Assembly: GCA_900073065.1 (NCBI GenBank)
Contig: FJOG01000004.1
Span: 2,075,604 to 2,139,603, forward strand
Direction of reading: 5' to 3'
DNA: 64,000 nt
Source: Phialocephala subalpina
Taxonomy: Eukaryota; Ascomycota; Leotiomycetes; Helotiales; Mollisiaceae
Part shown: in pieces, positions 22,967 to 33,379 of the stretch
Position numbering within the stretch: position 1 is the first letter of the stretch
Layout of the letters: each line of letters starts with the position of its first letter
Notes under the pieces: model-generated
Told to the model about the DNA's origin: nothing
The model's input: only the letters and a program-made list of their open reading frames with translations
Databases searched by the model: none
Position numbers and translations under genes: made by a program

Positions 22967-25872
22967 TGTGACCGTCAGTCTGTCAGCCCTACTAATTCAT
23001 GAATTTGGGTAGTGATTATGGAATGCGCACTAATTTATGAGCTACCCACTTTATTCTATCAATATTTGGAGTTTTTATAAACTCCCATATAAACTTATGA
23101 GTAGTATAATAATTCATGAATTTGCATGATGATTTACAAGTTTATATAGTGAATAATCACATGATTAATGCCCCAAAAATGAAGATATATTATTAGGGGT
23201 CTAAATATCGGTAGTTATAAAGAAGTGAAACCCTCAACTGAGGTCAAAGCATATACTCACACTTCAAATGAAGCTATTCTCAATTGTCTAAGTTTCCCAA
23301 TTGCAACTCCCTCAAAACTTCAGGCTTTCTTAGCCTTCTTGCTCAAACGCGCACTTCTCTTAGGCTTAATAGCCTTAGCTGTCTTTTTCACAACCGCTAC
23401 TTGTTCTTCCTTTTCCTCCTCCTCCTCTTCTAAAGCCTCGGTAGCTTTCCTTTTTGCCTTGAGAGTCTTCGTAGCATCTCTATTAGCCTTTTGGAAAGAG
23501 GCTATAATACCACGACCGTTTATAAGTTAAATAGCCTTAGGTAGAGTAATACGAGAGTTATCTTTTGATAAAAACGTAGGGATAAGAGCTTCAAACGTTG
23601 CAAGTAATAAACAAGTTTAGAGTTATTAAGGTTAATAAAGGCCTTTGAGTCTGCCCCATTGAGTAAGGAGGATTACAGCCTAAGGGACATATTAGTTCTT
23701 ATCCTTGAATAAGCACGTGAAACTTACACTATTAAAGATGCCCCAAACTCTAGCAGGAAGTCTCAAAGGCTCAGTTAAAGTCCTTAACTTGCTAGGAATA
23801 GTAAGAAGGACAATTTGCTATAAAGTTAAAGTGTTCACTTTGCTTCCCCTCTTCTTGACCATGCGTTCAGCAACTTTTACGTGATTAGCTGCCACGCGCT
23901 TTCCAAGCTCAATTAAAATCTCTCGATCATCCTTAGTATCAACCTCCCTATTTGACAATAAAGCCGCTACTTTAGAGTCTTCGGCTTCTGCCGTGTTTTC
24001 TCTGACTTATTATTGACTAGCTTTTTGGCTCCTGTCTTTAGCTTGTTCTTTGGCGTAGTCTTCTCAATTTAGAGGAGGTCGGCCGTACTAAGCTTCATAA
24101 AGAGTTATCTTATTAGGCAAAGAATCAGAAGGGGTAATATTGATAATCATAGCCAACTTAGGAAGGAATTCAACCTATGATCGAGTACTACGTGCAGTTT
24201 GAATAGCTATAAGACGGCGTTTGAATGTACGGTTGGCAATCTCGATAATGCCTTGAGTTTCAGGGTGGTAAGGCCTACCCCTTACAATAGGGATACCACG
24301 CCTTTTGCAGACTTAACTAAAGTCTCTAGGTTTTTGGCCTTTAAACTCGGTACTATTATCACACCGGCTATAGCCAAAGTTAGTATTAAAGCTATGTAAA
24401 AGTATAAGATGGAATGGCCAAGGAATAGTAAAAACTTACATCCTACGCATTGGCCTAAAATCGTCAAGCTATTAGTCAAGATTCTGATTAGTTGATATAG
24501 CCTTTTTATCTTTATAAAGTGATAACCAAATGTATTTAGTGAATGGGTTCTTTTTCTGCATAATCTAGTTCATATTTTCGTTTGGCTCTTTAGTAAAGTC
24601 CATCAAGTCAACGACTAGCTTATATATAGGGCTCTTGGGAATAATAGGCTTGACAATTAAATCTTTCGGCTTCAAAGTCGTAACTAGCTTACAAATATTG
24701 TAGCGTTTCTTAATAAAAGACACGTCAACTTTCGTGATACCGTAAAAGAGGTTTTGAACTCGATAGTTAGTTTTATCGATATTTAAAACAATTAGTAAAG
24801 CCCTTAAGTTAAGCGAGAGTAATTAATTAGCATAATATAGAGCAATATGAACCTTTTGGATTAACTCTAAAGCATTTAAATTACAAGCTGTATATTTCTC
24901 CTTGAAAATTGTACTAGTCTTCTTATCGAGGCTAGTTTTGCGGTAAATTTGGTTGTCTTGCAGCTCAAAATTGGTAATAGTCTAATTCCTTAAGTTGCTA
25001 TCGACTTTGCGCTCTACTTTAGTAGAACCTTTAGCTCCAGAAAGCGGGTATTTCAAGTGATGTTGCATATTGTAGCGCTTATTAGGAGATAAGATAGAGC
25101 GATTGGGACTCTCTTTAAGCATCTGATCGAACTTATTCTTAAGACTTGCTAACCATGGGTCGATTGGCTGCTTTGATCCTAAGGCAGTAAAAGGGGAAGA
25201 CGGCATGAATGTGGCCCCTTGAGGAGTGGCGTTGGGATTAGTAATATCGAACGATTTGAGCGTTGAATCGACATATGCGGTTGGCATACCCACGAGAAAG
25301 AAGTGAAAGTAGAAGATAAAAGAGTGGGTTAAAAAGACCTCAAATAAGGGTATGTTTGAAGGTAAAATTGGGGAGAAGTTAAGGGCAATGATTAAAAAAA
25401 GAGGGATTTGCTAGAGTCATATAGTAAACTTTGCATTAATTCGCATCGAATAGTACTTGCCGTATATCGCAATTAAGTCTTAGATCGTAAGATAATTAAT
25501 GTGCCTTAATTAGGAAAAGATGTAATCGAATGCTATAAATCATTTTGATCTCGGGCGTACTTATGATAGCTTCTTTTGAGGTATGAGAGTATATTTTCGC
25601 GAGAAAGATAAAACATCGTATAATGAGAGTTTAAATAAAACATCAGGAGATTCGGCAAAGAAAGGGGGCTGGAAACGGGGTAAATAAGGGGGCTGGAAGA
25701 CGGGAGAGCCTCCTTCCCGTCGATCTGTTTGAACAATTAATTATCGTTACTCTCATTCCAGCTGATTAGAACTCGTTCATGAATTATGTGATAGCTCATG
25801 AGGGGTTGTGATAGCTCATGAATTTGCAAGTTAATTCATGAGCTAGTACGGACTTATCAATTGACGGTCACA
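22967..25872 (-). mobile_element. Ginger-like DNA transposon, decayed
   Basis: A 2906-bp element begins with TGTGACCGTCA (22967-22977) and ends with the exact inverted copy TGACGGTCACA (25862-25872). It is flanked by 4-bp duplications GATT/GATC. Ends starting with TGT plus a 4-bp duplication are the hallmarks of Ginger elements, cut-and-paste transposons whose transposase resembles Gypsy integrase. Both ends carry many short copies of a palindromic TTCATGAATT/TCATGAGCT motif (22990-23130 and 25770-25850), probably transposase binding sites. The inside is much more AT-rich than the flanking genes. The minus strand encodes a decayed integrase. The element interrupts the subtilisin-like domain of a NACHT gene. 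Class assignment rests on ends, duplication and integrase motifs; a related TIR-bearing integrase family is the alternative. Confidence 0.8.
23320..25287 (-). pseudogene. Integrase-type transposase relic of the Ginger-like element
   Basis: Reading from an ATG at 25287 (MPTAYVDSTLKSFDI) the frame is interrupted by many TAG/TAA codons and minor shifts, yet integrase landmarks remain. They are YKLVVDLMDF (first Asp), RCDNSTEFKG (second Asp) and RGRPYHPETQGIIEIANRTF (the Glu-bearing helix of DDE integrases). The protein ended in a very basic tail (RSARLSKKAKKA) before TGA at 23322-23320. This order, without reverse transcriptase, is as in Ginger or KRBA2-like elements, not an LTR retrotransposon. 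Many stops sit where CAA, CAG or TGG codons would be expected, as RIP would produce. Not functional. Confidence 0.7.
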
Positions 25873-25876
25873 GATC
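25873..25876. repeat. Target-site duplication, right copy (GATC)
   Basis: Directly follows the right terminal repeat; pairs with GATT at 22963-22966. Confidence 0.65.
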
Positions 25877-26128
25877 TAGCGTTTCCGCAACTATTGCTTC
25901 TGGGATCGCAGCGATGATACTGGATTTATGGAAGTGCACATGCACGATAAGTTGAGCTCCATTCACATAAGTGCAGTGGAGCTTCGAACATTGTTCAATT
26001 CGATGGCGGTGGAAAGCGATGGATACAAATACTTAGTACCTTGGAAGTTATTTGAAAGCGGGGAAGAGGACCGAGAATGCCTCGATCAGGCCGTCGGCAC
26101 AATTTTGAGCGCTATAAAGAATGCATAA
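25873..26128 (+). pseudogene. Subtilisin-like domain, 3' part (serine motif and C-terminus)
   Basis: Right of the transposon the reading resumes with SSVSATIASGIAAMILDLW, the segment that carries the catalytic serine in S8 peptidases (usually GTSxATPxAxG). The end of the domain follows in a shifted frame: RTLFNSMAVESDGYKYLVPW and a natural stop at 26126-26128. The left half ends in KRRKSG; dropping the element and one duplication copy puts GGATCT across the junction in frame. A further frame change lies in this short stretch (~25920), so the gene was also damaged elsewhere. Not functional. Confidence 0.75.
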
Positions 26129-26404
26129 TACTACTGATGGGAAAATGCGATGGAAGCTTCTCTGATAGACGTGACAGTAATGAGTACAAGATTTGGTGAT
26201 TAGATTTGATGAAGCAATGATCAAATAGACATATAGCACGACAATAGTAAATCGAGGAGTCCAAGCAAAAGCAAATCTCGCTGAACAGAAATCGATGAAC
26301 CAATCGCGACCCATAGCCAAAAAAGGACATTAAAGGCTTCACAGGCTTAACCTTCACCTAACAGACACTTTCGGCCTGCAGTTCGTGTTACACCTACCTT
26401 CATT

Positions 26405-27397
26405 TTACTTTCCCTTTTCACTCCCATCGTCCGGCACTCTCAATGACCTCGCCCACATCACCTTAAACGACTCAGCATACATCTGCCCGCGAACTGCTTC
26501 ACTACCATCCTTGGTTATCACATCCCCTTTGAACGTCTGATCCACATTCCCCTGCGGCTTTCCAACGACACCTTCTACCGCCCGAGCATCCTTATCTGTG
26601 ATCATCTTGCCCCCAAACACCTGTTTCGTGCGTACTTGTGTAGTGACGGCAAGTGCTTCCTTGCAAGTTTGTTTCAAGACAGGAAGAATGGAGAGGGTGA
26701 GATCGCTCTCCTCTGAAGTGATGGGGATGATGTCGTTGTCGGGGTCTTCTGCACTTGGGGAGATAACGAGATCTTTCATGTCGTTCTCGATGGTGGTGGG
26801 TTTCGCACTTTGTGACTTGAGGGCTTCCTCTTGTTTCTCGAGCATGTCTTTGAGTCCTTCAGTTCCTTTGTAGTTCGTAGCAGTCGTTGCTCTGCGCATC
26901 TTCTGTAAGCTGAAGTCCAACAGTTGCAGACACAGCGCCAACTGAATAGAAAGTGTAGAATAGGAAGTAGCATACAAAGTGGCCGACGTGACTGCTACTT
27001 CAATCGTGCTTTCGCAACATTCAGCCTCGTAGTGAAGGCTTCGATTTTTGTATTGCGAAAGGCCACAGTCAATCGATCGCGCTTGCTGAATCCATCCGTC
27101 GTGGAATGTTTTGAATATTTACCGATTGTGCCCATGAAACCACTGCATATCTTTGAACAGGCATTGAGAGCATCGGTGATCCCAACACGCTGAAGGACTG
27201 GAGCTAGAGTTGTAGAGTTGGCTTCCTTCAGCGTCGCTTCCAGGGATGTCAAATCGGTTTGTAGTGCTGAGAGATCGGCCTTAATTTCGGTGATCAATTC
27301 AGGAGCGTTGGTGAGACCATCGATGAGGTCGTACAAGTGCTTTGCTACTAGAGTACACAAGACCGGTTATGGCGAGAAGGCTGGTAATGGCGTCCAT
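26405..27397 (-). pseudogene. Fungal STAND N-terminal (PigL_N-like) domain protein with two compensating frameshifts
   Basis: An ATG at 27397 opens MDAITSLLAITGLVYSSSKA, then the frame jumps: YDLIDGLTNAPELITEIKAD to GFSKRDRLTVAFRNTKIEAF lies in the next frame (27330-27005). It then returns to the first frame for VTSATLYATSYSTLSIQLAL and the remainder to the stop at 26405. One extra base near 27329 (ACTTGT) and one missing base near 27008 (GCACG) explain it. The N-terminal half is the helical domain common at the front of fungal STAND/NLR proteins and in azaphilone cluster protein L. The C-terminal part has two pseudo-repeats (26477-26623). With both shifts repaired the protein would be ~330 aa. 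These may be true mutations or assembly errors. It converges on the broken NACHT/subtilase gene, 276 bp away. Confidence 0.6.
26477..26623 (-). repeat. Two protein-level pseudo-repeats, 28-residue spacing
   Basis: QVFGGKMITDKDARAVEGVV and QTFKGDVITKDGSEAVRGQM share the pattern Q-x-F-x-G-x-x-I-T, acidic turn, A-V-x-G. Paired repeats of about this size with alternating hydrophobic and polar residues occur at the ends of fungal NLR-associated proteins, where some form beta-solenoid amyloids. Confidence 0.5.
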
Positions 27398-28866
27398 GTT
27401 AGGCGAGAACTTGGTAAATGTTGAGTAGAAAGGTAGATCAATTTCTGTCTACTGAGTCATTGACGGGTTTGGTTCAATTCAGTCGTAGTGGGTTTGAAGG
27501 AGGCTCAGGGGTAATATCTCTATTCGTGAATCGCCCGACGGTGAAGAGAGCGGCCTCGATGGCCAGAATCATGAGCATCACTGACACGATTCAGCGCGGC
27601 AGAAATCATTTGAATGCGAGGCGTAGCCTCGCTGACAAACTGGCACGTATATTCTTCCGTGAAATCCTGAGTATGGAATCCTGCAGCTGCCCCGCACGAC
27701 ACATCAGCCATACAGGAGGCCACTGTCTGCACCAAAAAGTTAAAACGGGACAAAAGCCCTGGTGAGAAACTTCTCGTACTACCCACACGCCTATGGTAGC
27801 CAGCCACGAATGCACATGCCTCGAGACCAATTCTTCCTTGTCCGATGACTTGTCACCGTTTCGATTGCGAATGATCGTGTTGATTACTGGTATAATGAAA
27901 CCACGACTTGAATGGCCGAAGGTGTCAAAAAAACTCGCGGTGGAGCAATCTTCAGTACGAAATATCATCCAGTACTGAGGATCTTTCGTCGATGGCGGAC
28001 GAACTCAAGTGATCAAATCGCACGTCAAGATTAATGCGATTGACAAAGCATGCCATTTCAGAACATTCATGTAAAGTCCTTTGATTCGAAGGCCCAATAG
28101 CGATTGTAACCTTCAAGATTTCTCGAAGCCAGGAACAGACGAGACTGATATTACTTCATCTCACAGCCCTATCACATCACAATTGACAACAGGCTTTGCA
28201 GACTGCTTTTATTTCTCAACACACTTCTATGATACATTGTAAAGACTACCGAGACCAGCTTCTGGCCGTAAGAGATGCTCATCTGCTCATACCACCGGGC
28301 ACCGTCGTGGACAGCACGCCAGTGTTCCGCAGATTACGCCCTCTTCAGAAAGGAAATTCGCCCCATGTCATTATGGTTTTGTGGGCTTTTCTTTATGTGG
28401 ACATACAGAAATCAAAGTACAGGCAGTAGTAACTCAACAGTCTGAAGTGTAGTGCAGGAGTAATTAGGGGAGGTTCTTGACCAAGCGTGCTGTGAAAGAG
28501 CAGGAACCGTACGTGAGGAATCCAGAGCAGCCGAGTAGAACGTCAAGCAGCACAAAGTACTCTTGCTCCACAGTGCCTCCAGTCCACCGCCAATCTCTGC
28601 AGATTGCGAGGAAGTAACACGCAGAAAACTCAAAAGGAATTCTTCGCAGAGAACAACGCATTGCTGTGTATCCGAACGCCAAAGAAAGTCGATACCGAGG
28701 GATTTTTGTAGATGTCTCATCTGCGGAAGACTCAGAACATTGCTCTGCCTATGACCGTATGGAATTCGCAGACAATCGTATTGCGTCGAAAGAAACGTCG
28801 AAAATGTGCTGGTGGAAGGTGCGAAACTCAAAGCTGAAGAAGGCGACTCGAAGTGCTTCAAGTGCT
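27398..28866. other. Long stretch without a supported gene
   Basis: About 1.5 kb. The minus strand 27474-27968 has protein-like fragments (GFIIPVINTIIRNRNG; FNFLVQTVASCMADVSCG; MLMILAIEAALFTVGRF) in changing frames, suggesting a remnant of a small membrane protein that I cannot name. The rest, up to the NUFIP1-like stop, shows nothing. Confidence 0.35.
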
Positions 28867-31149
28867 CTAGTTGTCTCCATAGTTGAGGTTCTCATGGTAG
28901 CCATTCTCTTCCTCCTTGTACTCGTCCTGTCTTGGTACACTACCAGTGAGTTGTTCTGACATGAGACCCTTCTCCTTGAGGTACTTGATGGACTTCAAGA
29001 TGGTCAGATCATCCTTCGCAGTGTCGTTGAGAATCAGGCGTTGAGCTAGAGTCATCTTGCCACCATTGGCTTCCTTATCTCTCAAAGCTTGATTTCGGAC
29101 CTCCTGATCGTGTACAAAGCGGCACTTGCCCTTCTTACCACACGTACCACCGGTAGAGAAGTACTTGCAGTGACGTTGCAGCTGAGCTTTGGGAGGCTGT
29201 TGTACACGGTAAGGTTGATGGTGGCGACTGGTGATCTGCTCTGGCTTCTGGTCCTCCTCAGACTCCGAACCGTCTGAGCCATTGGATCCAGCTTCGCTCA
29301 CTTGACCACGGTCGTCGTCGCCCTCATCTCCGTTCTCACGCTTGCGCTTGCCACCACCAGTCATCTCCTGCATCTTGCGCTCGGCCTTTTCGAGCTCAAG
29401 TCGGAGTTTCTCGGCCTTTCGCTGTTGCTTCTCAAGCTTGGTCTCGCCTTCCTCTTGCTTGATTCCGGTCTCGGGATGCTCCTTCTTGTTCTTCTTCTGG
29501 CGATTCTGCTCACGTCGTTGACGGAGCTCTTCGGCGGCAGCGTCTCTACGAGCTTTCGTAGGGTAACGACTTCTTCTCTCAGCAAGCCATGCATCCAAAT
29601 CAGTGGGCAGCCTATCACGTGTTAGCTAGAAGAACTAATCTCCCACTCAATACAAAACATACTGTGGAGTATCAGGACCAAGCAAAGTAACAAGACGGGC
29701 TTCTTCATCAGCGTCATCGACTTCGTCTTCACTCTCTTCATGATCAACGCCATTAGGTGTGAGACCGAGAGTGTTTGTGCGACGCTTCTTCTTCTTCTTG
29801 CCATTAGCATCTGCACCTGCAGGCTTGTGGAAGTTCTCTGAAGTAGCTCTATGGCCATTATTGTTATTGTGATGACGGCCGTCACCGCGACCACGAAATT
29901 GTTGAGAGTTATCGCGACCTCTGCCTCTGAAGTTATTGTTGTTTCCTCCTCTGCCCCTATTGGGACCAGAGTTGTAAGGATTGGGATCAAGAGGTGGACG
30001 TTGTCCTCCCTGAGAGAAATCCTGAGGCGGATAACCTTGATACGACGGTTGATTGAAAGGTGCGGGTGGAGTATGATGATTTGGATACTGCTGAGGGAAA
30101 CCATTGCTCGCTTGAGCCATATGACCACCTCGCTCATTGTCAAAACCCATGCGAATTGGAGGACCCATGAGAGGTGCCGGTGGTTGTTCATGTCCGCCAC
30201 GCCCACCAGTGAACCCACCACGGCCACGATTGTTATTGAAAGGTGGTCGATTTGGCTGGGGAGGGCCGTTCCACTGTGGTGGTCCTTGCTGTGGCCCACT
30301 GTGACCGGCATAAGGTGGTTGCGGTGTTTGGAATGGCTGAGGTGGTTGTTGCGGGCCGTACTGCTGTGGGGGCGGTTGGTAGGCTTGAGGGGCGTAGTTT
30401 GGATGGTAGTTCTGAGCTTGCAGAGGAGCGGGTGTAGGACCATGATGCATTGGAGGTTGATGTTGTTGAGGCGGCTGGTGATGTGGAGGGCCATGTTGTT
30501 GCGGTCCGGGACCATGTTGCTGAGGACCGTGTTGTGGAGGGCCATGCTGTTGTGGAGGAGGTCCATGTTGCTGATTCTGCTGGTTGTTTTGCCATTGTGG
30601 ACCACCGTAGCCAGGACCTTGCTGACCTTGAGGTCCAGGAGCTTGCGGGCCTATGTAAGGAGCGGGAGTATGCTGACCATTCTGACCATTGTAGGGAGGT
30701 GTAGGACCTTGATGCGCATTGAAGCCAGCACTGGGGTTCTGCGGGTTGTAAGGAGCATTGCCATGAAAATCACCGCGACCGCCCTGAGCGCCACCTCTTC
30801 CGCCACGAGGAGTAGCACCGCCACGTTGTGCCTGCTGTTGGTATTGAGGGGGTTGCGATGGGTATCCGTGCTGCGGATGTTGTTGTTGATAAGTTGAAGG
30901 AGGTGGACCACTGGGTGGAGGTGGTGGTGGAGGAAAGTTGTACTGCTGTGTGCCAGCCATCGGGAAGTTGATGCCCTGAACGGGTCTTTGCGCGTTGATG
31001 GGAGGCTGCGGCTGCGGATAGTAACGAGGAACTGGATTGACTTGTTGCGGTACGTAGCCTTTTGATGTGCGCAAAATGTTAATTGATGTCTTGATGGAAA
31101 TGCGAAAGCAATGAAGGGGAAAGGGAAGAGGACAAAACATGCCTGCCAT
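28867..31149 (-). CDS. NUFIP1/Rsa1-like zinc-finger protein with long Pro/Gln/His/Gly-rich N-terminus
   Basis: Exons 31143-31149, 29663-31058 and 28867-29611 give 2148 bp and 715 aa. The first intron would have a GC donor (ATGGCAG then GCATGT), giving MAGYVPQQ. If it is retained, the frame stays open and adds 28 residues, so the start is less certain than the rest. Residues ~1-400 are low complexity: QQHGPP repeats and several RGG/GRGG boxes. Near residue 470 begins the NUFIP1 conserved domain (LPTDLDAWLAERRSRYPTK), followed by a charged coiled coil and a CCCH zinc finger (CKYFSTGGTCGKKGKCRFVH). NUFIP1 and yeast Rsa1 assemble box C/D snoRNPs with Snu13 in the nucleus. The NUFIP box is clear; the zinc finger is C-x8-C-x5-C-x3-H. 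Lies intact inside the HET/NLR island. Confidence 0.87.
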
Positions 31150-31726
31150 TTTGGGCTCCCTTGCTAGTGCCAATTAGTGCAGCGTTCCAGGATTAGCTTT
31201 TTACCGAGCGTAAGCCTCTTTCTGCATCACCTCAAGACTCCGGAGGACGAGAGAGAGTGATATCGTACTGAGAAACTCGACTATTGTGCTAAAGTATTTG
31301 TTGGAGTCTGGGGGAAATTTCAGAAGTCGAAGCGCAGCGTTGTGTGTGCGTCGAGGCCAGTTGAAAGAGTTCGACAGCGTGAATTTTTCCAATATCAAAT
31401 GGATCACGTGGAGTAACTCTGCGAGACGCGTCGAGGACTTCGATTTCGTTGCAGGAGCTATTCATGAAAGAATTCAGAATTTGAGAGACAAGGAATCCTG
31501 ATACTGCAAAGCAATTTCTGCAAAAAAGAAGCCTGCGATCCGTTGTGGTGTTGGAAGGGAAAGAGAGTGTTTTCCAGAGGAGATCGATCGCAAGACAACT
31601 CCAAACAACAGGAATTATAAAAGAATAATAAAACCACGCTACGGGGACGCTACTACGCGACCTCGCACGTGCAAAGGACTCCAGAATTACCAGGAGATTT
31701 CATTCTGAAGTATTGAGCAAACAAAC
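31150..31726. promoter_or_regulatory. Shared promoter of the NUFIP1-like and rpc25 genes
   Basis: 577 bp between divergent start codons of two nuclear housekeeping genes. Two CACGTG boxes are visible (near 31405 and 31667), typical sites for bHLH factors. A short open frame at 31286-31501 is not protein-like. Confidence 0.4.
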
Positions 31727-32748
31727 ATGTTCATTCTCGTAAGTTCATCAATGCCCTTACCCCCCAACAGATCTAACAAAGTTGCAGACAAAGATAGCGG
31801 ACCTTGTCCAGATCGTCCCAGAAGACTTTGGCAAAGACCCAGGTCAAGCAATAGAAGACAACATCAACGCCAAATATGCAAACAAAGTCATCCAAAAGAT
31901 TGGTCTCTGCATCTGCCTCTACGATCTCCTATCCGCATCCGAAGGACTCATCGGTCATGGAACTGGTCTCATCAACGTCAATGGTACGCTCTTGGCTTTC
32001 AAGTTTTGATGAAATGTTTGCTGAGAAAATGTCACAGTCGAGTTCCGTCTGGTAGTCTTCCGACCCTTCAAGCACGAAGTCATGACAGGCCGCATCAGCA
32101 GCGCTACAACATCTGGTCTCCGAAGTAAGGTCTACTACTTGACACGCTAGAAGTCGTGTCATGTACCCTATCACGTACCAGAATTGCCCACTAACGCTCC
32201 TATTCGCAGTCCGAACGCCTTTCTTTGACGAGATCTTTGTCCCGGCCTCCAAGCTCCCTGAAGGCTCAAAGTTGTATGTTCAATTCCAATCACCCTACTT
32301 TTCGTCTCTCGTGACATTTCATGATATTGTACTCTGGCTTTTCAACACCACATATCCTCTTCTTGATACCGCCTCTTCTAGCTGTTTCTAAAACTACATC
32401 TACAAGTTTCTCTAAACGCTGTACCCATCACTATCTTTCTCACCTGCCCCCTGGAAACCTCTCGCTAATCTATTCTCCAGCAAGCATGACGATCAGCTCT
32501 ACGTTTGGGAAACCGACGGCCAAATCCTCTATTACGACAACCAAGAAACCGTCCGCTTCCGAATCGAAGACGAGCTCTGGCACGACCAAAGCCCTGTTGG
32601 TCCACGAGAGAAAGAGGAGCAGGTGAAGAGTAGTCCCTATCAGCTCATTGCTACGATGGAAGATGCGGGGTTGGGACCTTGTTTGTGGTGGGATGGAGAA
32701 GAGGGAGGGGAAGAAGAGATGGAGGAAGGTGGTGAGGAGGGGGTGTAG
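31727..32748 (+). CDS. rpc25: DNA-directed RNA polymerase III subunit Rpc25 (RPC8)
   Basis: Five exons, 31727-31738, 31788-31983, 32038-32124, 32210-32273 and 32481-32748, give 627 bp and 208 aa. The first exon is 12 nt (MFIL). The start MFILTKIADLVQIVPEDFGK and the SHS2 domain (NAKYANKVIQKIGLCICLYD, VEFRLVVFRPFKHEVMTGR) are diagnostic; then IRTPFFDEIFVPASKLPEG enters the OB-fold C-terminal half (KHDDQLYVWETDGQILYYDN). Rpc25 pairs with Rpc17 to form the stalk of Pol III used for initiation on tRNA and 5S genes. The tail is acidic (EEGGEEEMEEGGEEGV). All introns obey GT-AG. Dense introns near the start are usual for this gene in filamentous fungi. Confidence 0.93.
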
Positions 32749-33379
32749 TGGGTTGTGTTAGGATGCGGTTGTATGGAGAGGGTTTAGCTTTTGCATGGAG
32801 TTGATATGGCACGGAAGACAAAAGTTTGGGGGCATCAACAGTGTTGTTATGATAGAGAAAGGTGTTTTTTGAAGTTCCCTTTTGGAATTTCATGGAATCC
32901 TCATACCCACCGTTCTTTCAATTTCCAATCACAGCGACGATACTGTAGGGACCTGGTTGTAGGATCCCATAGATTCAATGTCATAGCATGGAAAGGGTCT
33001 TATCATACAAGCAAGCACTGCATTCTTAATATTATTTAAAAAGGGGTGGTCATACGCATTGCGTACTGGGATGCCTCACATTGAGGTCCAAGCAAGATTT
33101 TGGTTGTAGCTGCTCGTTTCCCTGTCGGTACCCTCCTCTTCTTTTTAACTTTTCTGATTGGACGCGATTCTTGCACAAGCTCTCTTTGAACGCGAACGCG
33201 AACGAGCGGAGAATGAAAGCTGAGACGATCCCAGTCGTTTCGTCGCCGAATGATCGCATTGCAGCGGCATCTGAAACAGGCAACTGCATCCTCCAGCCTC
33301 ACATACAGGACGATGGAAATCTCATTGCAGTCCAACTTCAACTCATTGCAAAAATCTAGACATCTATAGACGACAAATA
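32749..33379. other. Intergenic
   Basis: About 630 bp between rpc25 and the next HET gene. No supported frame or repeat. Confidence 0.4.

Noticed and set aside
22967..25872. LTR retrotransposon
   Set aside because: Ends are short inverted, not long direct repeats, and no reverse transcriptase, RNase H or protease motif accompanies the integrase; a Ginger-like DNA element fits better.
27474..27968. Membrane-protein-like fragments on the minus strand (GFIIPVINTIIRNRNG; MLMILAIEAALFTVGRF)
   Set aside because: The pieces are in different frames and could not be joined with standard introns; family unknown. Possibly a remnant, but not firm enough to list as a gene.
29851..30897. 348-codon plus-strand frame opposite the NUFIP1-like gene
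   Set aside because: Its Arg/Leu/Trp-rich text is the mirror of the Pro/Gln/Gly repeats on the other strand; no start context or family.
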